Assembly: GCA_018340805.1 (NCBI GenBank)
Contig: JACMZG010001913.1
Coordinates: forward strand, 11,095,066-11,159,065
DNA: 64,000 nucleotides
Reading direction: 5' to 3'
Source of the DNA: Microvelia longipes
Taxonomy: Eukaryota > Arthropoda > Insecta > Hemiptera > Veliidae
This document shows positions 54,585-64,000 of this stretch, in pieces; the first letter of the stretch is position 1, and each line of letters opens with the position of its first letter. The notes beneath the pieces were generated by a model. It saw nothing but the letters and a program-made list of their open reading frames with translations, ran no database searches and was not told where the DNA came from. The position numbers and the translations under genes were made by a program.

Positions 54585-54785
54585 CAGGACCCCCTCATTC
54601 ATTGGGGGGGTCCTTTTTCTATAACGTGCCCTTATGTGACCTTTTATAGAATAGGGACCCTCCTTCATTGGGGGGCCTTTTTCTATAACGTGCCCCTTAT
54701 GTGACCTTTTATAGAATAGGGACCCCCTCCTTCATTAGGGGGTCCTTTTTCTATAATGTGACCTTTTTATAGAAAAAGGCCCCTT
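54585..54785. repeat. Tandem repeat, unit about 70 bp, with GGGGGTCC/GGACCCCC
   Basis: Three copies of GGACCCCCTC.TTCATTGGGG, TCCTTTTTCTATAACGTGCC and TTATGTGACCTTTTATAGAA. Each unit folds on itself (GGACCCCC with GGGGGTCC). Overlapping frames on both strands are artefacts. Confidence 0.85.
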
Positions 54786-54799
54786 CTATTTATATTAAA

Positions 54800-54955
54800 A
54801 TAATATTGTCCACCCAACCCCAAATTTCCACATTCTGTCCCGTTAGAGATTGAATATTTCCAGATAATTTAAATTTAAATAATATTGTCCCCACCCAAAA
54901 CCCCTAATTCCACATTCTGTCCCGTTAGGGATTGAATATCTTTAGTTTTTCATGT
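54800..54955. repeat. Direct duplication, unit about 80 bp
   Basis: AAATAATATTGTCC.CACCCAA and CCACATTCTGTCCCGTTAG with GATTGAATAT occur twice in tandem. Confidence 0.85.
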
Positions 54956-55760
54956 TTAATTCAGTTTTGATTGGGGGTCCCTTTTCTACAATGTCGCCCT
55001 ATATAGTATGTAGCCATTTATACTTCTTTCCTCTATGCACTTAACTATTTTAGACAGTCACAAAAAGAATTCTTTATTACGTCAACACTTTTTAAGACAA
55101 CACAGAAGATAATGTTTCTGTCATGTGCCTTGTTGACTCTACAACAACAAGCTTATTCAAAAACCAATCATATATTTAAAAATTTGAAATTAAATGATTG
55201 AAAAGGATGTTTGGTTTTAAAAATATAAATCCCTTCCTTTGAAATATGAGTTTTTAACGAATAGTTGGCGAAAAATACTAGCCTATATTAAGTAGGTGAT
55301 AGTTGGACATTTTTAGGTTCGGAAGGATTTGAAATTTGATGTCTGTCAACCCTATTAAAGCATTCATTTGGTCACTGACCTCATCTCTTGAAATGAGAGG
55401 CAGATATCATTGGTTGATATCTGTTATGTGTCAACTAAATTTAATCATCAGCTGGAGGTTAACTAGAGTGTTGGGTGTCTTCTGCTGTAAATCTGGGGGA
55501 TCTGATTGATTACCATCAATAAAATGTGATTAAACACTGCTACCAACCATACCAAAATTAATTGCTCTAGTTGAGCTGACATAGAGTTATAACCGAATTG
55601 ATATATTACCTTCCAGAGATGAAACTATAATGTTTTAAGTTTAAGAGCTTAATTTTTAACACAAAAGATTAAATACATCTCGAGCCTAAAAACCACCGAA
55701 CCATAAACTTTTTACTCAATACCGCTATTTGTTAATGCTTATAAAGCACCTACAGTGTAT
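54956..55760. other. Intergenic DNA, nothing supported
   Basis: No coding or repeat structure recognised. Confidence 0.45.
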
Positions 55761-55960
55761 CACACGGTTAAAATTAGTTGACAGCGTGGGATAATTATGC
55801 GAGGGAGCCAATGTGATACTAACCTCATTAGCTACTAGCCTCTAAACATCCAGGACTACCTCGATGTTAAACCGTGCCCACAATTTCATATCATGTAAAC
55901 CTCATTGTTTTGCATGATGAACAATATTTTCCCACACTGTCAACTGATTTTAACTGTGTG
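55761..55960. mobile_element. MITE, AAAATCAGTTGACAGTGT family, longest copy
   Basis: CACACGGTTAAAATTAGTTG at the left; CAACTGATTTTAACTGTGTG at the right. Inner inverted words as in the other copies, plus a local duplication with CTCATTAGCTACTAGCCTC in the left arm. Confidence 0.88.
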
Positions 55961-56282
55961 TAATACTATAATTTTATAAGGGAGAGTATAGAATGTTTTA
56001 CCTAGTTAAACTGTGTAATGGTTTTTTAGCTAAATGACTAAAAATTAGTTTTATACAAGCTTGGAACTAACAATCTCTGACAATATTATTTCAATCGTGA
56101 ATTTTTTTTGTTTATTAATTATCACAATGTATTTTTTGTATTTAGTTATTTATTTTTTTATTAAGTGTATACAATAATTGTAATTAAAAGTACATAATGT
56201 GTAATAAATCTGTAGATAAAGTTTATTTTAATGTTTTTTTTATTGCAATTGTATTACATGTAATTAATGATTATGCCTGTTT
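55961..56282. other. AT-rich intergenic DNA, nothing supported
   Basis: No coding or repeat structure seen. Confidence 0.45.
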
Positions 56283-56392
56283 AAGGAGGTACCCTGCGGG
56301 AACACCTTAGGTGGTAATGATAACTGTTACCCCCAAAAAGTTAACTACAGTTGGCAAGTTTATCTAAACAATAATCTAGTGAAAATAAGAAA
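56283..56392 (-). repeat. tRNA-derived SINE family 2, headless copy
   Basis: CCCTGCGGGAACACCTTAGG, TGGTAATGATAACTGTTACC and TTTATCTAAACAATAATCT match the body of the element at 38667-38935. The tRNA head is missing. Confidence 0.65.
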
Positions 56393-56639
56393 TAGTCATG
56401 TTCCTTTAGCCTGATGCCTGAAAATGACCAAAGGCTAAATCTATTATATATGACTTCTGATTGGTTAAAGAATTCGGGCTTATGTTGAGGGGGGAATGCC
56501 TATGTCTCCACAAATCCACGTCCCTACATTTATTGACTCAGGGAAAATTTCGAAAAATCATGAAACACGAAAAAATGATACGATCCGATTGAAATTTGGC
56601 ACGCATGTATAAAACTAACATAGGTGCTATGTTTCCTTT

Positions 56640-56900
56640 CAACAACAGCATTAGTTCAATTTTTATCGAATGACTTGTATACGTTATTTAAAAAATTGTA
56701 AAAAATCAGAAAATAATCTAATGGACTCAAAATTTGGTTTATGTATGTAGTTTGTTGTCAAGACGTGTTGCAGTATAAATTTAACAACTTGCCTATTTTG
56801 AGGAAGAGCGAAGCGAGTCCGAAGTGGGGAGCGTAGCGAATGAATGAATGAATGAGCGTAGCGAATCCGATGTTCCAAGGTAACCTGTACCCGATTTTTT
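56640..56900 (+). repeat. 5S-type SINE family copy
   Basis: TTAGTTCAATTTTTATCGAA and AAATCAGAAAATAATCTAAT (shared upstream part), then GAGGAAGAGCGAAGCGAGTC, a small GAATGAATGAATGA expansion, and the TACCCGATTTTTT end. The 5S-like stretch is deleted. The minus-strand frame here is repeat sequence. Confidence 0.6.
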
Positions 56901-57339
56901 GTTAATTCATCAACAGTTTATAATCAAATCGCTTTAATCAAACTGGAAAATAAACAATAAATTATTATAAATTTTATTGTTCCCTGACAAATCACGATCA
57001 CTTGAACAAAAACGAATTTCTCTAATAACCTTTATTTGGTCTGATTGAATAAAAATAGTATGTAGGGAAACTTCTTAAATCGTATTGCCAACTAATAGAA
57101 TTTCAATAATTAATATTTCGACGCCTATTTTGTTAGGCTTATTAATATTAACAACATAATTTCTTGATTCGTAGACTTATCTAAAACATTCTTGAATTTA
57201 CTAACACTCTCATAAGCTCATTTTTTTTCTTTGGAAATTTGGTAAAAGGATATTAGAATTATAGAATTGATAACTGTTATTATAATAGCATTAAGGTAAT
57301 AAATTAATGTTTAAATATTTAATGTATTATTCTTTTCAT

Positions 57340-57541
57340 TGACTCGCGGACCACACTCTGCGTAGCACGTGAGTTAGAGCATTGTAAAGCGTAACTCGTT
57401 TGGCTTGTCCTGTCCTTAGAGACATTGCAAATTTGGTTTGGGTGCTTCATATTCCGAGGACAAAGGGCAAGCAATGCGTGTCCGAAGTTCCGATGTAATG
57501 AGGAAAAGTTCCGAGGTACCCCGTGTTCGGTTTTACATGTA
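57340..57541 (+). repeat. 5S-type SINE family, 3' body
   Basis: CCGAGGACAAAGGGCAAGC, GTCCGAAGTTCCGATGTAAT, GAGGAAAAGTTCCGAGGTAC and CCCGTGTTCGGTTTT. The upstream part to about 57340 is diverged and may be a second truncated copy. Confidence 0.55.
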
Positions 57542-59462
57542 TTTAAGTATTATTCAACTTGATTGAAAGTTAATTATTTTGAACTTGAAACGACCATTCC
57601 TCCTAAAGACTTAATTAATCTGTTCATCTGCACTAATCTATAGTGTGTCTGTCGTTTATTTTATTGATGCTACATTTTTTTAATATTTTTGGTAATTTCC
57701 TAGATATAACGATAATCAAAAATTAGAGTAGAACTACTAATGAGAGTCAAATTACCCATGTAATTCGCTTTTTAAAGTGTAATTTATATTGCCCTTTAAT
57801 GAGGCAAAAGATTGAAATTTTTTTAATGAAGACATGCTTATTCTAATGACTTAACTTTTGATATTAGGATTAGGGTCTCTATTTTTGAATTATTAATTAT
57901 TTTAGGAGGAATACAGGTCCTAAATAAATATTTTAAATAATCGGACAGGTACCTCAGTATTTTTAGGACTATAACTTAGGACTCGTCTTCAGCATTTAAT
58001 GTTTACTTGGAGCTTTTTCTTTGATTTTCCTCTTTTTGTTTTACGCGTTCTAGCTGTAAGTCACAGGTTGAAATCAGAAGTTAGCTTACAGTTAACTTAA
58101 AAAAAAAAAGTTAAAATTTAAAAATTGAAAAGTTAATTGCTTTAGCCATTTTTCATAAAGAAAATTACGCTCATGAGATTATTTGGATAACGGAAGTTGA
58201 GAGAGAGTAAGGAGATCAATCAAATTTGGCTTCCTGATACCATCTAATACATAGGATCAACATAGTTTTAAGGTTTAACAAATTTATAGGGTCTTATATG
58301 TTTAAGGATTAGGGCAGGTAAATAAGGTCATAAAGTATTCTTTTAGAATTTTTTGCTGAGTCATTATTACAGGTTAATGACGTCATAAATAAATTATTTT
58401 CCTAATAGCACAACTGCACCTACAGAGTGATTTTGTACGAAGTTTTAACTGCTAATATAAATACGCTGGGAGCTACGATGATAACAGCCACACACAAACA
58501 GAAAGACTACAGGAGGTCTTAAAAACAACTGAAACGGATAATTCCGGTGTCATCCCGGATTTGGATTTTGCAAACACAATACTATTCCTATATACCTTTG
58601 GTACAAGTGAGAAAAAGTAAAAAAAAATATCTATTTATATACGTATTACTATTTATTTACTTTTATATTTTTAAAATAAAATTTTCACTACCATTCCTGA
58701 CAGAGTATATTTTAATTTGTAACTTATTTCTCTTGTTGATTAACATCACATATATGCTACGGATGCATTTATATTCTTGAGTTACTGTGTGAAATGTCTG
58801 CTAGTCTGAACATTCATTGACGTTAATTAAGGATATGCTATTAATTCATATTACTGTTGATATTTACAACCCAAGTGGCGCCTTTTTGTTAATTAATTCA
58901 TTGACACTTTGAACTTTTCGTAGAATGTAGCCAATTGTCTTAAAGAAGTTTCATTTTTCAATATGTTAGACTGCTTTTTTATTGCTCTAATAGTTTGATG
59001 TACTATTGGCAAATTTTCATCTGAAAATAACACTTATAAGGTTAAAGATGTTGTTGGTATTTACCGCAAGTTAAAGAAGCGATTGAAGAATTAGTTACCG
59101 TCGATACTAGCTGTTGGATATGAATATCCCTGAACCGGTTTCAGCCTAACGCCATCATCAACAGGCAGAGCAACACTCGAGCTCTCGGTGAATATCTTCT
59201 AGTCTCAATGAGGCTCGCAAACTTCGTTTCACTAAAATCTAACACACAAAGACAAACAACTTGATAAAACCACTCTTCAGGTCTTTAAAACTGATAATTT
59301 AGGTAAAATCTTGTTTTACCTACATTACTTGCAGTATTTTAATAAATTAAATTTTTATAAATTGTTAGCAGGATTTTACTGCAAACACAATACTTTTCCT
59401 ATATACTCGCATTATAAGTGAATGTTATAATAGATATATTATAAAGAGGCATGATATTTTAA
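57542..59462. other. Intergenic DNA, possible Penelope-type debris
   Basis: A 77-codon frame at 58547-58780 is unrecognised. At about 59135-59165 the minus strand has GATGATGGCGTTAGGCTGAA followed by ACCGG, a phrase I associate with terminal regions of Penelope-like elements. The association is weak. No gene is called. Confidence 0.35.
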
Positions 59463-60330
59463 ACTTGTTGATTCGCTGTTCATACCTTTGTCTAATTAAA
59501 ACAATAGAATATAGTTTCAAGTATGACTGATATCATACTTGTGCATTCGCTGTTAGAACCTGAGTCTAATTAAAACAATAGAATACAGTTTCAAGTATGA
59601 CTGATATCATACTTGTACATTCGCTGTTAGTACCTGTGTCTAATTAAAACAATAGAATATAGTTTCAAGTATGACTGATATCATACTTGTGCATTCGCTG
59701 TTAGTACCTGTGTCTAATTAAAACAATAGAATATAGTTTCAAGTATGACTGATATCATACTTGTGCATTCGCTGTTAGAACCTGAGTCTAATTAAAACAA
59801 TAGAATACAGTTTCAAGTATGACTGATATCATACTTGTGCATTCGCTGTTAGTATCTAATTAAAACAATAGAATATAGTTTCAAGTATGACTGATATCAT
59901 ATAAATTCCTGAGTCTAATTAAAACAATAGAATACAGTTTCAAGTATGACTGATATCATACTTGTGCATTCGCTGTTAGTACCTGTGTCTAATTAAAACA
60001 ATAGAATATAGTTTCAAGTATGACTGATATCATACTTGTGCATTCGCTGTTAATTTCTGTGTCTAATTTTTAATTCTATTGTTTAAAATAGAATTTAGTT
60101 TCAAGTACGACTGATATCATACTTGTGAATTCGCTGTTAATACCTGCGTCTAATTAAAACATTGGAATGCGTTTTGATGTATGACTGAAATCTTATTCTA
60201 GTGTTCGCTGTTTATATCTGTGTCGAAGTAAAACAATACAGTTTGAGGTATGACTAAAATTTAACTAGTGGATTCGCTGTTGAAATTTCTGTGTCAAATC
60301 AACACAATAGAATACGGTCAGAGATATGAC
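59463..60330. repeat. 74-bp satellite with internal palindrome
   Basis: About eleven units with ATTCGCTGTTAGTACCTGTG, TCTAATTAAAACAATAGAAT and TTTCAAGTATGACTGATATC then ATACTTG. The last part is a near-perfect palindrome (CAAGTATGA...TCATACTTG). The right-hand three units are diverged and one carries an internal inversion-like TTTTTAATTCTATTGTTT. Confidence 0.95.
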
Positions 60331-60564
60331 TTGTAAAAATAATAAAATTTGCTACGCTCAGATTCTATACAGAAATGAAAGTGATTCACATTTGCTAAGA
60401 TAGTAAGAATTGTATAATAATATTGTGTCGTCAGCATATTGTCCGTCTTTTATCTCAGACCTCGTGCCTCGTTTATTTCTTGATTTATAAATTTAAAAAT
60501 CAGCTCTTTTCCTACACTTGTAGACTTTTATTGTTTTTACATAAATACTAATAAGTTGACTCAT

Positions 60565-60660
60565 GAAAATCGAGTACAGGGTCCCTCGAAACTCTTCCTT
60601 ATGACATCGGATTCGCTACGTTCGAACCTAACTACTTCGGAGATTTAGCACCCATGTAGT
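60565..60660 (-). repeat. 5S-type SINE family, 3' body
   Basis: On the minus strand: CGTAGCGAATCCGATGTCAT, AAGGAAGAGTTTCGAGGGAC and CCTGTACTCGATTTT. The head is missing. Confidence 0.55.
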
Positions 60661-60689
60661 CATACATAAGACCAATATATATTGGTTTC

Positions 60690-61110
60690 ATCTCATTATC
60701 AGTAATAGTTAATCGCAGTGCAAATGTGGTCTATCCTCGACTCCAACCCCAATCATTAATCAGTATTAGTTCAATTTTTATCAATTAGTTTTTTAAAAAT
60801 TGTAAAAAATCCGAAAATAATCTCATCAAGTTGAAAGTAAGTACAAGTGTATACATTTACTTATTAAATAAAAACACCGAGTTTCGTTTCCATAGGACAA
60901 GTGAATCTGAATCAATGATTTTTGTTGGATTATAAAAGTTATGCATCATCGAGCGTTGATAGTACCTGGATAGGTGACTACTTGGAATGAAATGGACGTA
61001 TGTGCTTTTTTAAGAAAAGCAAAGCGAGTCCGAAGTAGAGAATTTAAGCGTAGCGAATTCGATGTGATGAGAAAAAGTTCCGAGATACCTCGTATCCTAT
61101 TTTTTTTTTC
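60690..61110 (+). repeat. 5S rRNA-derived SINE family, near-complete copy
   Basis: The upstream part has TTTCATCTCATTATCAGTAA, AGTTCAATTTTTATC and GAGTTTCGTTTCC. The 5S-like part (about 60938-61005) reads GCATCATCGAGCG, AGTACCTGGATAGGTGAC and TTGGAATGA. Its body has GAAAAGCAAAGCGAGTCCGA and ends in a T9 run. Same order as 13290-13722. Confidence 0.7.
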
Positions 61111-61180
61111 CTTCCATATAATTTTTTTTTTCATAGATTGATTATAAATTTACTTAATCATAAAATATAATGTTCCTATA

Positions 61181-61673
61181 AGGCGCGGTCGAATATCCAC
61201 GGCCTTCTAGAACGTTGGTTCACCAACAAACTTTTATAATAACTTTTTTTTCAAAATTTTCAGTAATTAGCCGGATTTATGATAAATGAAGCCTATTTCC
61301 GTAATCTGCACGCTCTTTTGGTTAATCTCAAAGAGTATTTACATTCACTCAAGGATTTACGATTTATTTTTAATCTAACTTGGTACATACATAACTACTG
61401 TTAGACGTCAATATTTTGTGTTATATTTTGACATGTCATATTTGTTAACATTGACGTCTAACAGTTGTTATGTATGTACCAAGTTAGATTAAAAATAAAT
61501 CGTTGAGTGAATGTAAATACTCTTTGAGATTAACCAAAAGAGCGTGCAGATTACGGAAATAGGCTTCATTTATCACAAATCCGGCTAATTACTGAACATT
61601 TTGAAAAAAAGTTATAAAAAAAGTTTGATGGTGATCCAACGTTCTAGAAGGCCGTGGATATTCGACCGCGCCT
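61181..61673. mobile_element. 493-bp palindromic Tc1/mariner-type element, TA duplication
   Basis: AGGCGCGGTCGAATATCCAC on the left is exactly inverted on the right. The arms (about 225 bp) stay nearly identical through TTACGGAAATAGGCTTCATT and GACGTCTAACAGTTGTTATG to a loop near 61410-61450. TA borders each end (61179-61180, 61674-61675). No coding capacity. Confidence 0.92.
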
Positions 61674-63101
61674 TACAATAAAATTATAATAGAAAAATAA
61701 ATAGTTAATACGACCTAATTTAAATAATAATTTTTCAACAATATATAATTAATTTTATATTAGAAAAATTTATTTAAATAAATTACATGTAATAGCTATT
61801 TTTCTTAAATTAATTTTGATCTTATATGAATGTGATTTTATGTGCTTATGTGATTTTAATTGATATATATTCAAATTTTGAATAATATTTTAGTAGCTTT
61901 TTGACTAGATCAGCACATTATGAACTATTAAATACATATAAATTATTTTATCATGCTATTATGCATGTTTTAAAATTTATTAGTATAAATAAATTAAAAG
62001 AACGTACACAAATTACGAAATCATGGGTACAAGGAGTACTATTTATTTGACTAAATAGTATTAACATTCAGCAGTAAAATTTACAAAACAAATAATTTTA
62101 TATGACAAAATGCGTGCTAAATTTCAGTTCGATCAAAACATTTTTCCGCGTTTCATGAAATTTTGCTGTCATTATTGCCGATCAATGACGTCATAAAAAT
62201 ATTTTACGGATAGCAGAACTAGACCTAAAGATTGATTTTTGAGTTGCCTCTGTTGACGCAAATGTCTCAAATGGTCAAAGAGCAAATCCCCCACTCATCC
62301 CTGGTGGTGGAGAGCTAATTTACTCAAACGAATATTTTTGACAACATTTTTTTAATTGTTCCACGGCTGTGATTTTCGAAAGAAAGAAGTGTTCCATGGA
62401 AAATGGTCGTGAATGTAAGATTTCGCATAAAATGTTTTATACATCAAAATTTTATTTTTTTTCATTGAACATATTTGAGCATTTTCTTAAAAAAATGTAA
62501 ACAAGTCATAGTTACATTTTTTAAACACGTCGTTTGACAGCCTCCCATAAAAAGTTGAGAAAACAATCTTATATAAAGTTATACAAAGACACTTATACAA
62601 AATTATATAAATTTATTTTAGCGATAAGATATCTTTAATAAAAATAACCGGTTGTTTTAATTATTGCCAGTAATAATTTATAATTTAAACTTTTTATTAA
62701 TTAATCAATAATTAATCTTTTTTACTTTTTACATCCACTCTAGTTCAAAACATTAACATTTGTAAATATTCACACGAAATCTTTTTTATACAGAATTTAT
62801 TGTACTAACAAATAGAAACTTTTAGATCTCCGCCGCAACCACAAAAAATTCCAAAATATTTTGATTTTTTTTGTAAAAATAAGCTTAAAGCGTATCTATT
62901 TGGTAGTACGGTAGAATATAATTCGCTTTTGTTTGGGGCTTACTTGTTATATTTTTGCGTCATCAATCAAGTTGGACGGCCTTGAAATATTTTTGCTCAA
63001 ATGACCATTTGTGACAAAGAACATTTGAGACATCGTATCTCAAGGTTGATTTTTTTAGCAAGTTTCATCTCTCTAGCATAAAGATAATGCTTGGAGACAG
63101 A
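61674..63101. other. AT-rich intergenic DNA with a TGACGTCAT-repeat fragment
   Basis: About 62100-62265 has ATTTCAGTTCGATCAAAACA and AATGACGTCATAAAAATATT, related to the 7345-8135 repeat family. No gene or other structure was found. Confidence 0.45.
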
Positions 63102-63678
63102 CATAGAGATATATTACTAGCGGGGGCCTAGCCTATCTCAATGCTAAAGAAATATAAACCAAAACTATGGGAACAAAGGCGATTTCTGTTAGACCTGGCA
63201 TGTAGTTCACATTTCGTCCACCAAACTTAAACTTTTTCGAGTGCACTACTTAACTCAGAAAATTTTAGTTCGTAATTAGTAATTTAACGACTTAAAACTA
63301 AAATTTTTGAATATAGTTCAAGCAATCGTAATTTTAAGTTATAATTAGGACAATTGTCTGTCGCCTATATGTCATTCAAAATTTTAATAAAAATACGTGA
63401 TTTACCTTTACTATAGTTTCTCTTTTTCTTTAACTAATTTATTGTAACAATTACTTCACAGAATTTAATACGAAATCATTTAATTAGCACGTACATATTT
63501 AAGTACGAGAACAGGATGCAAAGTAAAACTCACCTAATGTTATCAGTGTTGCCAATGTAATTAAATAAAAAAAACTAAATCCTAAAAAGCTCATGCGCAT
63601 TTAAACTTTCCCTACTTGGTTTATATATTACTTTACTCAATACATTAAGAAGTTTGAACATAATTTTGAGGCTCTCAG
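63102..63678 (+). mobile_element. hAT-type MITE split by another insertion
   Basis: The left terminus CATAGAGATATATTACTAGC and following family sequence to CTCAATG (63143) resume at 63636 with CTCAATACATTAAGAAG and GAGGCTCTCAG. The 492-bp insert between is listed separately. At 63679 a second family member begins, so the right part of this copy is missing. Confidence 0.75.
63144..63635. mobile_element. Small DNA element nested in a hAT MITE
   Basis: The ends TAAAGAAATATAAACCAA and TTGGTTTATATATTACTTTA are inverted. The host sequence CTCAATR is duplicated at 63137-63143 and 63636-63642, giving a duplication of about 7-8 bp. No coding capacity. Confidence 0.75.
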
Positions 63679-64000
63679 CATAGAGATATTATTACTAGAG
63701 GAGCCCTATTGATTGAATTTTGAAACATCGAAATAATAACCTGACTACCTTGGACTTTCAATGTAATCAAATAAACAGAGAAAAATTACAGTAAGATATA
63801 TTTTAGAACGTTTAAAATACATATTAAAACACAGATAAAGTTTGGGAAGCTAAAAACAATTGATTTATATTAACCTTGATTCACTCTTGAAGGAGCTTTC
63901 AATGAGGTTACACAGAGCCCCGAAAAGATGTCTCAATGCATTAATGTAAAGACTGAAGAGTGAGTTAAGGTTATAATAAATCAATTGTTTTCGGCTTCCC
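63679..64000 (-). mobile_element. hAT-type MITE, then start of an inverted copy, at window end
   Basis: A reverse-oriented member starts CATAGAGATATTATTACTAG and runs to about 63945. Then GAGTGAGTTAAGGTTATAAT and AAATCAATTGTTTTCGGCTT repeat part of the same element in the opposite orientation. The window cuts the structure. Confidence 0.75.

Noticed and set aside
54435..54704. 89- and 68-codon frames with HWGG/PPM repeats
   Set aside because: Produced by the 70-bp tandem repeat and the 5S-type SINE end.
59135..59165. Complete Penelope terminal repeat
   Set aside because: Only a short familiar phrase was found. No flanking reverse transcriptase or second copy in the window supports it.

Overview
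The window looks like nuclear DNA of an AT-rich, repeat-laden animal genome, probably an arthropod. That placement is an inference from gene style and mobile elements; I could not name the species. Only three protein genes are convincing, all between about 34.5 and 53.6 kb. Introns have normal GT-AG borders. Everything else is intergenic DNA built from small non-autonomous transposons, SINEs, satellites, long (TA)n runs and retroelement wrecks.

Layout. From 0 to 34 kb there is no confident host gene. This part holds palindromic Tc1/mariner-type elements with TA target duplications, tRNA-derived and 5S rRNA-derived SINEs, clusters of GC-rich short hairpins, several hAT-type MITEs and a Copia gag remnant. 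It also holds a series of tandem arrays with units of 24, 31, 109, 51, 37 and 62 bp. From 34.5 to 46.6 kb there is a divergent gene pair. On the minus strand is a four-exon gene resembling AIRIM/C1orf109 (ribosome maturation). On the plus strand, starting 406 bp away, is a two-exon C2H2 zinc-finger gene of 431 codons. Their introns are packed with nested transposons, including a hAT element with a perfect 8-bp duplication about 25 bp inside an AIRIM intron. From 47 to 51.7 kb there are MITEs, microsatellites and a dead LINE reverse transcriptase. At 52.0-53.6 kb lies an uninterrupted gene for CFP1/CXXC1, the chromatin-targeting subunit of the SET1 H3K4 methyltransferase complex. From 53.6 to 64 kb there is again repeat territory, with more 5S-type SINEs, a 74-bp satellite, a 493-bp palindrome and nested hAT MITEs running off the window end.

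The most notable points are: (1) the CFP1 protein has its PHD finger and C-terminal SET1-binding region but no CXXC CpG-binding finger, and two AT-hook-like motifs lie in the linker instead; (2) a satellite in which each unit carries a perfect TGACGTCA (CRE) site 28 bp before a TATAAATAG box; (3) an inverted repeat built from protein-like, GC-richer sequence that could fold as a hairpin RNA; (4) a dispersed repeat family carrying the internal promoter half of 5S rRNA; (5) a nested hAT stratigraphy with visible 8-bp target duplications. The three genes have unrelated housekeeping or regulatory roles (ribosome assembly, a transcription-factor-like protein, chromatin) and do not form a pathway.
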